From positions 1-64,000 of the forward strand of contig NZ_CAJXJS010000018.1 in the NCBI RefSeq assembly GCF_913055165.1: DNA of 64,000 nucleotides, given 5' to 3'. A program made the position numbers and the translations under genes. Below the pieces are notes generated by a model. That model was not told the DNA's origin. It ran no database searches and saw only the letters and a list, made by a program, of their open reading frames with translations. Positions 17,775-26,630 of the stretch are shown piece by piece (position 1 is the stretch's first letter; each line of letters starts with the position of its first letter). Origin of the DNA: an uncultured Devosia sp. (GTDB taxonomy: Bacteria > Pseudomonadota > Alphaproteobacteria > Rhizobiales > Devosiaceae).

Positions 17775-19340
17775 TCACCCCGCACGGCGCACCTCCTCGT
17801 CCGGCATCATGGCCGCCTCACGCATGGTGGCCAGGTGCATGATCTCCTCCTGGCTCGAGCCGCCCGGCAAGATGCCGGTGAGCCGCCCCTCGCACATCAC
17901 CGCGATGCGGTGGGACAGGCGCAGGATTTCGGGCAGTTCGGAGGAGATGACGATGATGGCCTTACCCTGGGCGGCGAGATTGTTGAGCAGCTTGTAGATT
18001 TCGGACTTGGCGCCGACATCGATGCCGCGCGTCGGCTCGTCAAAGATCAGGATGTCGCAATCGCGCAGGAGCCATTTGGCGATGACGACCTTCTGCTGGT
18101 TGCCGCCGGACAAGAGGCGCGCTTCCTGGGAATCGCTGGGGGTCTTGATGGCGAGCTGGCGAATATAGTCCTTGGCCGCTGCTTCCATGCCGGCCTCGTT
18201 GAGTACGCCGGTGGGACCGGTGAAGCGTTCCAGACTGGCCAAAGCGATATTGTTGCGGACGTCGAGACCGGTGGCGAGCCCAAAGAGCTTGCGGTCTTCA
18301 GAGAGATAACCGATCCCCTTGGCCACAGCATCGCGCGGCGTGGTGATGCCAACCCGCTGGCCATGCACCCAGATCTCGCCACTCTCCTTGCGGTCCGCCC
18401 CGAAAATGGCGCGCGCCACCTCTGTGCGCCCGGCGCCCATCAACCCGGCGAAGCCGAGGATTTCGCCCTGGCGCACCGAGAAGCTGACATCGCGAATTTC
18501 GCGCCCGCGGTTGAGGCCGCGCACTTCCAGCGCCACCGGCTGATCGGCGACATTGGGAATGACCAGCGCTTCGTTGGTCAGGGTACGACCGACCATCATG
18601 GAAATGATGGTTTCGATAGGCGTTTCGGCGGCCGGGACGGTACCGACATATTCCCCGTCTCGCATGACGGTCACACGGTCGGAAATGCGTTTGATCTCAT
18701 CCATCTTGTGAGAGATGTAGACAATGCCGACGCCTTCCGCCTTCAAGCGGTTGATAATGGCGAAGAGCTCGGCGATTTCCGCATCGTTGAGCGCCGCAGT
18801 CGGCTCGTCCATGATCAGAACGCGCGAGCGGTAGGACAGGGCCTTGGCGATCTCCACCATCTGCTGCTTTGCGATGGTCAGGTTCTCCACCAGCACTGTT
18901 GGCTCAAGCTTGAGGTTCATGGATTTGAAAATGGCCGCTGCGTCGCGATTGAGCTGGCCTTCGTCGAGAATGCCGAACCGGCGCGGCTCGCGTCCGATGA
19001 AGATGTTCTGCGCGGCGGTCAGGTCGCGCATGAGGGCCAGTTCCTGGTGAATGATGGAGATGCCAGCATCCTGCGCCTGGCGCGGCGAGGAGATTTCGAC
19101 CGGCTCTCCATTGAGCTTTACGACGCCAGCATCGCGGGCATAAACGCCGGAAAGCACTTTCATGAGCGTGGACTTGCCAGCACCATTCTCGCCCATCAGG
19201 GCATGGACTTCGCCCGGGACAAGCTCGAACCGGGCCTGCGATAGCGCCCGCACACCGGGAAAGTTCTTGTCGATGCCGGTCATTTCGACCAGTGGCGTGG
19301 TCGAATGCGAAGCCAACTCGGCCTGCGAACCCTCCCCCAT
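17775..19340 (-). CDS. Sugar ABC transporter ATPase with two nucleotide-binding domains (RbsA/MglA-like)
   Basis: A 521-residue fused ATPase. The first domain has Walker [10 protein letters not shown] (about residue 52), Walker [12 protein letters not shown] and signature [15 protein letters not shown]. The second has the degenerate Walker [10 protein letters not shown] (about 305) and signature [15 protein letters not shown], as in RbsA. The GGAGGAACAGACG ribosome site supports the start. It is the first gene of the CUT2 operon and is divergent from the FadR-type regulator. Confidence 0.93.
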   Translation of the reverse strand: MGEGSQAELASHSTTPLVEMTGIDKNFPGVRALSQARFELVPGEVHALMGENGAGKSTLMKVLSGVYARDAGVVKLNGEPVEISSPRQAQDAGISIIHQELALMRDLTAAQNIFIGREPRRFGILDEGQLNRDAAAIFKSMNLKLEPTVLVENLTIAKQQMVEIAKALSYRSRVLIMDEPTAALNDAEIAELFAIINRLKAEGVGIVYISHKMDEIKRISDRVTVMRDGEYVGTVPAAETPIETIISMMVGRTLTNEALVIPNVADQPVALEVRGLNRGREIRDVSFSVRQGEILGFAGLMGAGRTEVARAIFGADRKESGEIWVHGQRVGITTPRDAVAKGIGYLSEDRKLFGLATGLDVRNNIALASLERFTGPTGVLNEAGMEAAAKDYIRQLAIKTPSDSQEARLLSGGNQQKVVIAKWLLRDCDILIFDEPTRGIDVGAKSEIYKLLNNLAAQGKAIIVISSELPEILRLSHRIAVMCEGRLTGILPGGSSQEEIMHLATMREAAMMPDEEVRRAG

Positions 19341-19424
19341 CGTCTGTTCCTCCGCGGTGTCGCCGGTGTTGGTCCGGTCTATCTACCTGACATGAGCTAA
19401 TGGCAAGTCAGTCAGGCTGTCAAG

Positions 19425-19435
19425 TGGTCAGACCA
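19425..19435. promoter_or_regulatory. FadR/GntR-type operator TGGTCAGACCA
   Basis: A perfect 11-base palindrome in the divergent promoter gap. It fits the FadR-subfamily consensus TNGTNNNACNA. It lies 85 bases from the transporter ATG and 48 bases from the regulator's ATG, so the regulator encoded at 19484 probably binds here. Confidence 0.7.
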
Positions 19436-19483
19436 GTGGACATCCGCGTTGAGTGCAGCTATGAGTGTGCCCGAGGGGATCAG

Positions 19484-20176
19484 ATGAAACTGCAGGCCGT
19501 TTCCAACCGCAAACTCTATATCCAGATCGCCGACCAGATCCGTGACCAGATCATGGGCGGGGCGGTCGAGGCCGGGCGGCAATTGCCATCCGAGCGCGAC
19601 CTGGCCCTGAGCCTTGGCGTCTCCCGCCCTACGGTGCGCGAGGCGCTAATAGCGCTCGAAGTCGCCGGGCTTGTCGAGGTGCGCGTGGGCGTGGGCGCCT
19701 TTGTGCGCAAGCGCGGCGATGCGCGCATGGCTCTGCCCGAGTTGAGCGCTTCGCCCCTGGAAGTGACCGCCGTGCGGCGGTTGCTGGAGCCGGAAGCGGC
19801 GGCCCTTGCCAGCCAGAACATCTCCCCCGAAGGCATGACACGGCTGGCCGAGACGCTGCGCCAGATGCGGTCCGAATCGGCCAGTGGCCTCTGGTCTTTC
19901 GACGCCGATCGCAACCTGCACATGACCCTGGCCGACGCCTGCGGCAATTCGGTGCTGCGCGAAATGCTCGATGGCCTATGGAAAGCGCGCGGCGACGAGG
20001 TCGATACGCGCTTTCACCAGCACCTGCTGGAAGTGGGCGAGGTGCGCGAGCATATCCTGGGCGACCATGAAGCCATCGTCGCAGCCGTGGTCAGCGGCAA
20101 TGCAGACGCCGCGCGGAGCGCCATGGCCAAGCATCTGCAATTTGTCGCCGATGCAATGCTTGAGGCCTGGGAATAG
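19484..20176 (+). CDS. FadR/GntR family regulator (FCD domain)
   Basis: A 230-residue regulator. The N-terminal winged helix-turn-helix (about 5-70, RQLPSERDLALSLGVSRPTV) precedes a C-terminal FCD ligand domain whose Asp/His residues (DADRNLHMTLADACGN; HEAIVAAVVSGN) bind metal and a carboxylate effector in this family. The start at 19484 has GAGGGG five bases upstream; the longer frame overlaps the operator palindrome. It is divergent from the CUT2 transporter operon and probably represses it in response to a sugar acid. Confidence 0.9.
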   Translation: MKLQAVSNRKLYIQIADQIRDQIMGGAVEAGRQLPSERDLALSLGVSRPTVREALIALEVAGLVEVRVGVGAFVRKRGDARMALPELSASPLEVTAVRRLLEPEAAALASQNISPEGMTRLAETLRQMRSESASGLWSFDADRNLHMTLADACGNSVLREMLDGLWKARGDEVDTRFHQHLLEVGEVREHILGDHEAIVAAVVSGNADAARSAMAKHLQFVADAMLEAWE

Positions 20177-20185
20177 AAGATGCGA

Positions 20186-20902
20186 TCAGCCTGAAATCGC
20201 CGCCTTGAGCGCGGCCACGCGGTCGCGGCTGGTCTTGCGACGTGTGGGACTGACGAAGCCGAGACGCTGGGCGGGGGCTGAGTCAGCGTCCGCCGGTTCG
20301 CCGCAGGCGCCATGCAGCGCCGCCAGGGGCGCGGCCGCGAGAATGGCAGGGGCCGTTTCCGCGGTGACACCCGACCCGGCCATGATGGTGATGCGGCCAT
20401 CGGCAAATCTATGGGCCAAGGCGAGATCGGAGATTCCCTCCGGCGCGGTGCGGGTCCGCCCGGAGGTCAGGATGGTATCGAAGCCCAGGGCCACAGCCTG
20501 TTCCACGGCCTCTGCCATATCGGGGACGAGGTCGAAGGCGCGGTGCAGGGTCTTGGGCATTTCGCCCGCCTCGTCGACCAGCCGCTCCAGCATGGCGATG
20601 TCGAGGCGCCCATCGGGCAGACTGGCGCCCAGCACCACGCCTTCTAGGCCGGCCTGGCGGACCGCCTCGATATCGCCCAGCATGGCATCGCAATCTCGTG
20701 GGCCGAAGACAAAATCGCCGCCACGGGGCCGGATCAAGGCGCGCACCGGCGCCGGGGATGCGGCGGCCAGAGCCATGAGGCCAGGCATTGGAGTGAGCCC
20801 GCCCAGTTCGAGCACGGAACAGAGTTCGACGCGGTCGGCGCCCCCTTCGATGGCCGCAGCCAAGCCATCGGCATCGTCCACACAGATTTCAAGCAAGGTC
20901 AT
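20186..20902 (-). CDS. cutC: CutC family protein
   Basis: A 238-residue TIM-barrel protein of the CutC family (LLEICVDDADGLAAAIEGGADRVELCSVLELGGLTP at the N-terminus, then VRALIRPRGGDF). Although named for copper homeostasis, its biochemical role is unsettled. In many bacteria it lies beside sugar genes. Here its ATG overlaps the stop of the ROK kinase gene by 4 bases, implying coupled function, possibly in amino-sugar metabolism. Confidence 0.88.
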   Translation of the reverse strand: MTLLEICVDDADGLAAAIEGGADRVELCSVLELGGLTPMPGLMALAAASPAPVRALIRPRGGDFVFGPRDCDAMLGDIEAVRQAGLEGVVLGASLPDGRLDIAMLERLVDEAGEMPKTLHRAFDLVPDMAEAVEQAVALGFDTILTSGRTRTAPEGISDLALAHRFADGRITIMAGSGVTAETAPAILAAAPLAALHGACGEPADADSAPAQRLGFVSPTRRKTSRDRVAALKAAISG

Positions 20903-21813
20903 TTCGCGCCCTCCGAATAGGCGAGGCTCGCTGCCCCAATCAGGCCCGCATCGACGGTCAGTTGTGCTGGCACGACAAGCGGCCGGTCGATACGCCTGAG
21001 GATACGCGCGCGCACCGCCGCGTCCAACCGGGCAACCAGGGCATGGGCATTGCCCAGACCGCCTCCGACCGGAATGATGTCAGGGCCGACGATGTTGACG
21101 GTCAATGCTAGAGGTACGCTCACCAGTTCCACATGGAGATCCACTGTCTGCGAGGCAGCGGGATCGCCGGCCTGCCAGGCGGCGATGATGCCGGTGCTGG
21201 GCAGATCGACATCATGCAGCAGCCGGTGCAGCCGCTCGATGCCGCGGGCCCCGCCGATCGTATCGACGCAGCCGGCCTGACCGCAGCCACAGGCGAAATG
21301 CGGCACTTCGAACGGCGGTACACCGACCTTTGTGGCGACGGCTGTGCCATGGCCCCATTCGCCGGAGAGACCGCCGGCACCACGGAACAGGCGGCCATCG
21401 GCGACGATGCCGCCGCCTATGCCGGTGCCCAGAATGGCGCCGAAGACGACGCGATGCCCCTGCCCGGCCCCTGCATGGGCTTCGGCCAGGGTAAAACAGT
21501 CGGCATCATTGGCGACGAGGACGGTGCAGCCCAGAAGCGTGGCCAGATCACCGGCCAGATTGCGCCCATCGATGCAGGGAATATTGGCGACGGTGGTGAT
21601 GCCGGTATCGGGATCGACTACGCCAGTCACGGAGATGGAAATCGGCGTACCCTCAGGTGCTCCGCCCTGCTCCACCAAGCTGGCAATAGTGGCCGTGAAC
21701 GCTTCGAAATCATCAAGGGGCGTCGGGACCCGCCCGATGGTGGCGAGCGCGTTGGGGGCGGTTGCGGTGGCGGCCTTGATGGTGGTGCCGCCGATATCGA
21801 AGCAGGTGATCAT
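20899..21813 (-). CDS. ROK family sugar kinase
   Basis: A 304-residue ROK protein. It has the phosphate-binding DIGGTTIKA (residues 5-13), the catalytic segment VANDADCF (Asp about 106) and the zinc motif CGCGQAGCVD (about 168-177). No helix-turn-helix is present, so it is a kinase and not a repressor. Likely substrates are glucose, N-acetylglucosamine or N-acetylmannosamine. The start at 21813 (MITCFDIGG) matches the family; the longer frame is not supported. Confidence 0.88.
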   Translation of the reverse strand: MITCFDIGGTTIKAATATAPNALATIGRVPTPLDDFEAFTATIASLVEQGGAPEGTPISISVTGVVDPDTGITTVANIPCIDGRNLAGDLATLLGCTVLVANDADCFTLAEAHAGAGQGHRVVFGAILGTGIGGGIVADGRLFRGAGGLSGEWGHGTAVATKVGVPPFEVPHFACGCGQAGCVDTIGGARGIERLHRLLHDVDLPSTGIIAAWQAGDPAASQTVDLHVELVSVPLALTVNIVGPDIIPVGGGLGNAHALVARLDAAVRARILRRIDRPLVVPAQLTVDAGLIGAASLAYSEGAK

Positions 21814-21873
21814 GAAGCGTGCCGGGACAAAGCTGGACACGCGCTTGTGGCCCTGCAACCGCGCAAAAGCAAT

Positions 21874-21900
21874 CGGCGCCGGTGATTTCCACCGACGCCG
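21874..21900 (-). terminator. Candidate terminator of the pcaIJF operon
   Basis: An 11-bp stem with one wobble position (CGGCGCCGGTG / CACCGACGCCG) and a 5-base loop, 11 bases past the pcaF stop. On the minus strand it is followed by the modest T-rich stretch ATTGCTTTTGC. Hairpin strength is good but the U-tract is weak. Confidence 0.5.
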
Positions 21901-21910
21901 GTTCTGGTCG

Positions 21911-23113
21911 CTAGACCCGCTCGAGAGCGATGGCGATGCCCTGGCCAACGCCGATGCACATGGTGGCCAGCGCCCGGCCTTTGCCGGTGAGCGCGAGTTC
22001 GAGCGCGGCCGTACCGGTGATGCGGGCGCCGCTCATGCCAAGCGGATGGCCCAGGGCAATGGCGCCACCATTGGGGTTCACGCGGGCGTCGTCCTCGGCA
22101 ATGCCGAGATCGCGCAGAACTGCTATGCCTTGGCTGGCAAAGGCTTCGTTGAGCTCGATGATGTCGAAATCAGCCTGGGTGAGACCGAGGCGCGCAAAGA
22201 GCTTCTTGCTCGCCGGGGCCGGACCCATGCCCATAATGCGCGGCGGCACGCCGGCGGTGGCGCCGCCAAGAATACGGGCGATGGGGGTGAGGCCGTGCTT
22301 TTTCGCCGCCGCTTCGGAGGCGATGATGAGAGCCGCCGCACCGTCATTGACGCCCGAGGCATTGCCAGCCGTGACGGTGCCGTTGGGGAAGAGGGCGCGC
22401 AGCTTGCCCAGGGTTTCCATGGTGGTACCGGCGCGCGGATGCTCGTCCTTGTCGACGATTGTTGGATCGCCCTTTTTCTGCGGGATGGTGACCGGCACGA
22501 TTTCCTTAGCGAGGCGACCATTCTGCTGTGCCGCCACTGCCTTGTCCTGGCTGCGCACCGCAAAATGATCCTGCGCCTCGCGGGAGACGCCGAATTCCTG
22601 CGCGACGTTCTCGCCGGTCTCAGGCATGGAATCGACGCCGTATTGCGCCTTCATCAGCGGGTTGACGAAGCGCCAGCCAATGGTGGTGTCGTAGATTTCG
22701 GCGTTGCGGGAAAAGGCTGTTTCCGCCTTGGGCAGCACAAAGGGGGCTCGGCTCATGCTCTCGGTGCCGCCGGCAATAAGCAGTTCCGCCTCACCCGACT
22801 TGATGGCCCGGGCCGCAGTGATCACCGCATCCATGCCCGAGCCGCAGAGCCGGTTCATGGTCGTGCCGGTGACGCCGACGGGGAACCCAGCTAGCAGCGC
22901 GCTCATGCGCGCCACGTTGCGGTTCTCCTCGCCCGCGCCATTGGCATTGCCGAAGATGACGTCGTCGACGGCTTCCCAATCGACCGAGGCGTACTCGGCC
23001 ATCAGGGCCTTCAGAGGAATGGCGCCGAGATCGTCGGGACGGACCGCGGAGAGCGACCCGCCGAAACGGCCGATGGGGGTGCGCTTATAGGCGCAGATAT
23101 AGGCCTCGGTCAT
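21911..23113 (-). CDS. pcaF: 3-oxoadipyl-CoA thiolase
   Basis: A 400-residue thiolase that cleaves 3-oxoadipyl-CoA to succinyl-CoA and acetyl-CoA, the last step of the beta-ketoadipate pathway. Active-site segments are NRLCGSGMDAV (nucleophilic Cys near 90), GHPLGMSGAR (His) and CIGVGQG (second Cys). It lies one base after the CoA-transferase beta gene, giving a pcaIJF operon order. The neighbours make the 3-oxoadipyl assignment more likely than a generic acetyltransferase. Confidence 0.93.
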   Translation of the reverse strand: MTEAYICAYKRTPIGRFGGSLSAVRPDDLGAIPLKALMAEYASVDWEAVDDVIFGNANGAGEENRNVARMSALLAGFPVGVTGTTMNRLCGSGMDAVITAARAIKSGEAELLIAGGTESMSRAPFVLPKAETAFSRNAEIYDTTIGWRFVNPLMKAQYGVDSMPETGENVAQEFGVSREAQDHFAVRSQDKAVAAQQNGRLAKEIVPVTIPQKKGDPTIVDKDEHPRAGTTMETLGKLRALFPNGTVTAGNASGVNDGAAALIIASEAAAKKHGLTPIARILGGATAGVPPRIMGMGPAPASKKLFARLGLTQADFDIIELNEAFASQGIAVLRDLGIAEDDARVNPNGGAIALGHPLGMSGARITGTAALELALTGKGRALATMCIGVGQGIAIALERV

Positions 23114-23114
23114 C

Positions 23115-23786
23115 TCAAAGCTCCGGGGCGACGAGGTCGCCGATCTGGTCGGGCAGCACCATTTCGGCGCCGGTTACAGCCTGCAATTCCGCGACACTCA
23201 TCGTGGGCAGCTTTTCGCGCAGGACGAAGCGGCCATTCTCGATGTCGAGCACGGCAAGGCTGGTATAGACGCGGGTGACGCAGCCGACGCCGGTCAATGG
23301 CAGGGTGCAACGCTTGACCAGCTTGGGCTTGTCGTCCTTGGTCACATGATCGGTGATCACCGCCACGCGCTTGGCGCCATGCACCAGGTCCATGGCACCA
23401 CCGACGGCAGGAACGCCCTTGGGGCCGGTCGACCAGTTGGCGAGATCGCCATTCTCGGCCACTTCATAAGTGCCCAGGATCGCCACATCGAGGTGTCCGC
23501 CGCGCACCATGGCGAAGCTGTCGGCATGGTGGAAGAAGGCCGCGCCGGGACGAAGGGTAATAGCCTTCTTGCCCGCATTGATGAGGTCCCAGTCCTCTTC
23601 GCCTGCGGCCGGCGCTTCACCGAAGTTCAGCACGCCGTTCTCGGTGTGGAAGATGGCCTGCTTGCCCGGTGGCTGGAACTTGGCGACCATTTCAGGAAAG
23701 CCGATGCCGAGGTTCACATAGGCGCCGTCCTCGATGTCCTGGGCGGCGCGCCAGGCGATCTGGGCGTTTGAGAGCTTGCTGGTCAT
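23115..23786 (-). CDS. pcaJ: 3-oxoadipate CoA-transferase subunit B
   Basis: A 223-residue beta subunit. It forms the 3-oxoadipate:succinyl-CoA transferase with PcaI. The catalytic Glu lies in the HTENGVLNFGE stretch (about residue 48-58), followed by the GGHLDVAILGTYEVAENGDL segment typical of the family. It overlaps pcaI by 4 bases. Confidence 0.93.
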   Translation of the reverse strand: MTSKLSNAQIAWRAAQDIEDGAYVNLGIGFPEMVAKFQPPGKQAIFHTENGVLNFGEAPAAGEEDWDLINAGKKAITLRPGAAFFHHADSFAMVRGGHLDVAILGTYEVAENGDLANWSTGPKGVPAVGGAMDLVHGAKRVAVITDHVTKDDKPKLVKRCTLPLTGVGCVTRVYTSLAVLDIENGRFVLREKLPTMSVAELQAVTGAEMVLPDQIGDLVAPEL

Positions 23787-24505
23787 GCGTAGGCCACTCC
23801 TTCGCGCATCAGGGCTTCTTCCTGTTTGGGATCGCTGACCTCAACAATGGCATCGACGAAGATGCCCGGGGTCACGACATGTTCGGGATCGATCTCGCCC
23901 GGCTGCACAATCTTTGTGGCCTGCACGATCGTCTTGGCGGCGGCGGACGCCATCAGGGGCGAGAAATTGCGGGCAGCCTTGCGATAGGTGAGGTTGCCCA
24001 GCGTGTCGGCCAGTTCGGCCTTGATGATGGCCACGTCGGCCTTGAGCCAGCGCTCCTGCACATAGTGCTTGCCGTCGAACTCGGCCACCGGCTTGCCCTT
24101 GGCGACATCGGTGCCGTAGCTGGCCGGCGTGTAGAAGGCCGGAATGCCGGCGCCACCGGCGCGGATGCGTTCGGCCAGGGTGCCCTGCGGCACCAGTTCG
24201 AGCCCGATCTCACCGGCGAGATATTTCTCGGTGAAGGCGCGCGGATCAGCAGAGCGCGGAAACGAACAGATCATCTTGGCGACCATGCCCGCATCGATCA
24301 TGGCGGCGATGCCGATGCGGCCATTGCCGGCATTGTTGTTGACCACGGTGAGGCTTTTCGGGCTGCCGGTGGCCTTGAAACGGTCGATCAGGGCGTGGAT
24401 GAGCTCGATCGGCGCGCCGGAGCCGCCGAAGCCGCCCACCATCAGCACCATTCCGTCTTCAATCCCTGCCACTGCCGTGGCGAGATCGGGGACTGTCTTG
24501 TCCAT
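23783..24505 (-). CDS. pcaI: 3-oxoadipate CoA-transferase subunit A
   Basis: A 240-residue alpha subunit with the family glycine-rich segment MVGGFGGSGAPIELIHAL (about 22-39) and VNNNAGNGRIGI (about 55-66). It is the first gene of pcaIJF, with its promoter in the gap shared with the divergent IclR-type regulator. Activation or repression through the 15-bp-arm palindrome at 24579-24623 is likely. Confidence 0.93.
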   Translation of the reverse strand: MDKTVPDLATAVAGIEDGMVLMVGGFGGSGAPIELIHALIDRFKATGSPKSLTVVNNNAGNGRIGIAAMIDAGMVAKMICSFPRSADPRAFTEKYLAGEIGLELVPQGTLAERIRAGGAGIPAFYTPASYGTDVAKGKPVAEFDGKHYVQERWLKADVAIIKAELADTLGNLTYRKAARNFSPLMASAAAKTIVQATKIVQPGEIDPEHVVTPGIFVDAIVEVSDPKQEEALMREGVAYA

Positions 24506-24578
24506 GGGCGTTCTGGTCCTTCCTCAAATGCCGGATTGTGTTGTCTGAAATACGCCGTCGCGCGAGTTGTGGGCAATG

Positions 24579-24623
24579 CAGTTTGTGCGATATGCTTCAC
24601 TTGTTGATATATCGCACAAACTG
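24579..24623. promoter_or_regulatory. Palindromic operator between pcaI and the IclR-type gene
   Basis: Perfect 15-base arms CAGTTTGTGCGATAT (24579-24593) and ATATCGCACAAACTG (24609-24623) with a 15-base spacer. Part of each arm (TGCGATAT, ATATCGCA) resembles the CGATAATCGCAC-like sites described for PcaR/IclR regulators of aromatic catabolism. It ends just before the regulator's ribosome site. Confidence 0.8.
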
Positions 24624-24631
24624 AGGCGGAC

Positions 24632-25387
24632 ATGCTTGAGCGTGACATTATGGGTGGCCTCGCCAAGGGGCTTTCGGTGATCGAGGCCTTCACCGCCGAT
24701 CGTCCCCGCCAATCGATCTCTGACGTTTCGGCAGCATCCGGCCTTGATCGCGCCACCGCGCGCCGTTGCCTGCTGACGCTCGCCCACCTCGGCTATGCCG
24801 ATTATGACGGGAAGTATTTCACCCTGACCCCCCGCATCCTGCGTCTTGGTACGGCGTGCCTCGCGACCATGCCCCTGCCGCAAATGGTGCAACCGCTGCT
24901 GGATCGTCTTTCTGACGAACTGGGCGAAAGCTCATCGGTTTCCATTCTGGACGAGGCCGAGATCGTCTATGTGGCCCGCGCCGCCCAGCGCAAAGTCATG
25001 TCCATTGCCCTGATGCCCGGTTCGCGCCTGCCGGCCTTTTGCACCTCGATGGGGCGAGTGATGCTGGCGGCCCTGTCCGAAGCAGAGGCCCGAAAACTGC
25101 TCGAAAGCACGCCACCGGTGGCGCGCACGCCCCATACGATCACCGACATCGAAGCCCTGATGGCGATCCTGGAAACGGTCCGGGCGCAAGGCTATGCGCT
25201 AATCGACCAGGAGGTGGAGCTAGGCCTCAGATCGATCGCCGTGCCGGTCGCCAATGCGCGGGGCAAGGTGATTGCCGCCCTCAATATCGGTCTGCCGGTC
25301 AACCGGGCGGAAATCGGCGAATTGGTCAGGCTCTATCTCAAGCCCATGCAGAAGGTTCAAGCGGAGCTGCGTTCCATGCTGAGCTAG
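24632..25387 (+). CDS. IclR family regulator of the beta-ketoadipate pathway (PcaR-like)
   Basis: A 251-residue regulator with an N-terminal winged helix-turn-helix (about 8-62, RQSISDVSAASGLDRATARRCLLTL) and a C-terminal IclR effector domain (about 80-248). It matches the PcaR/PcaU/PobR group in length and in the RYVAR-like core (IVYVARAAQRKVMSIALMPG). It is divergent from pcaIJF with the large palindrome between them. The effector is probably 3-oxoadipate or a related pathway acid, by analogy. Confidence 0.9.
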   Translation: MLERDIMGGLAKGLSVIEAFTADRPRQSISDVSAASGLDRATARRCLLTLAHLGYADYDGKYFTLTPRILRLGTACLATMPLPQMVQPLLDRLSDELGESSSVSILDEAEIVYVARAAQRKVMSIALMPGSRLPAFCTSMGRVMLAALSEAEARKLLESTPPVARTPHTITDIEALMAILETVRAQGYALIDQEVELGLRSIAVPVANARGKVIAALNIGLPVNRAEIGELVRLYLKPMQKVQAELRSMLS

Positions 25388-25439
25388 AACATTCGCGTTT
25401 GCGATCCGCAAAACCGTTGCCAGATTTGCTGGAAACGCT

Positions 25440-26468
25440 CTAGGCGATGCGGAGCTGATCGAGCAGTTTCCGGGTCATTCGCAGGCTGGCGCCGGTCGTG
25501 ACCAGCATGGGCGGCAGGGTCAGCCATTCGAGCGTCCAGGCGGCGCCGGAGCGCTCATTCTCGTGCACCTGGGCTTGCGCCAGCGTACCCGAAAGGCCGG
25601 CATTGTAGCGGGCCAGCGCCACCAGAACCTCGGCATTAACCGGGTTGGACTTGTGCGCCATGGCCGAGGACCCGCCGCCGCCGGCAAGGCCGATTGCGCC
25701 GATCTCGTTCTGCGCCAAAAGCGTTACATCCATGCCGAGCTTGCCCAGCGAGCCAGAGATCTGCGCAAGAAGGCTCCCCAACGCCATGATGGGGTCGCGG
25801 GTCGCCTGCCAGGGCGTAGCGAGGCCCAGATCGAGGCGTTTGGCCATGCCCGCGGCGATGGTATCGCCCTGGGTGCCAAAGCTGCCGCGATCGCCGACCG
25901 GGCCACCGAGCTGGACGACGAGAAGGCTGCGGCGCATGGAAACCAGCGCCTGCAAGTGACGCTTGAGCGGCTCGGACCATGAGGCTAGCTTTGCCCCCCA
26001 TGTCGTGGGCAGGGCCACCTGCATGCGAGTATGGGCCATGAGCGCCTTGCCGCCATTCTCGGCAGCCAGGAGGTCGAGCTTTTCCAGCAGCGCAGAAAGC
26101 CGCGCTTCATAGACGTCGAAGATTTCCGCCAGCTGCAGCATCAGCGCGGTGTCAGTGACGTCCTGGCTGGTGGCGCCCTTGTGCAGGGCAGCACGATGCG
26201 GTTCGGGAAACAGTGCCTTGAGCTGCCTGATCAGCGCTGGAACGACGACGCCATCCTGGGCCATGCCGGCTTCTAGGTCCGGCCAGTCGGGCTGGAAACT
26301 ACGAAGGGCAGACAGAATCGTCGTCGCGGCATCCTCGGAGATGAAGCCCACTTCCGCACTGGCCTCGGCCAAGGCGCGTTCGAATGCCAGCATGGCGGCT
26401 AGCTGGGCCTCGTCCGAGAGCAGGGTTTCGATTTCCGGATCGCCGGCGAGGGCGGAAAGGAGGGTCAT
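25440..26468 (-). CDS. pcaB: 3-carboxy-cis,cis-muconate cycloisomerase
   Basis: A 342-residue member of the fumarase/aspartase superfamily that lactonises 3-carboxymuconate to gamma-carboxymuconolactone. The superfamily signature is seen as GGSSAMAHKSNPVNAEVLVA (about 252-272), and the Thr/Ser-rich HKGATSQDVTDTALML (about 94-109) belongs to the active site. It is about 100 residues shorter than many PcaB proteins because the C-terminal lyase domain is absent, as in several rhizobial homologues. It is the last gene of the pcaDCHGB group, 162 bases after pcaG. Confidence 0.9.
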   Translation of the reverse strand: MTLLSALAGDPEIETLLSDEAQLAAMLAFERALAEASAEVGFISEDAATTILSALRSFQPDWPDLEAGMAQDGVVVPALIRQLKALFPEPHRAALHKGATSQDVTDTALMLQLAEIFDVYEARLSALLEKLDLLAAENGGKALMAHTRMQVALPTTWGAKLASWSEPLKRHLQALVSMRRSLLVVQLGGPVGDRGSFGTQGDTIAAGMAKRLDLGLATPWQATRDPIMALGSLLAQISGSLGKLGMDVTLLAQNEIGAIGLAGGGGSSAMAHKSNPVNAEVLVALARYNAGLSGTLAQAQVHENERSGAAWTLEWLTLPPMLVTTGASLRMTRKLLDQLRIA

Positions 26469-26583
26469 CGCTCAGTGCTTCGTTTCGTGCTTCGCGTCGA
26501 CCATCCCCCTTCCCAACCTCCCCTGCAAGGGGGGATATCGGGCCGGTGATTTTGCGCAGATCGAGCGACAGACTGGCTGCGAC

Positions 26584-26605
26584 ACCTCCCCCTTGAGGGG
26601 GAGGT
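26584..26605. repeat. CT-rich palindrome between pcaG and pcaB
   Basis: A perfect 9-bp stem ACCTCCCCC / GGGGGAGGT with a 4-base loop. A weaker sibling (CCTCCCCTGCAAGGGG) lies at about 26517-26532. Both belong to the dispersed intergenic family and sit inside the operon, so complete termination here is unlikely. Confidence 0.55.
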
Positions 26606-26630
26606 CGGGAGGGGGCGCTTCAGGCCCACC

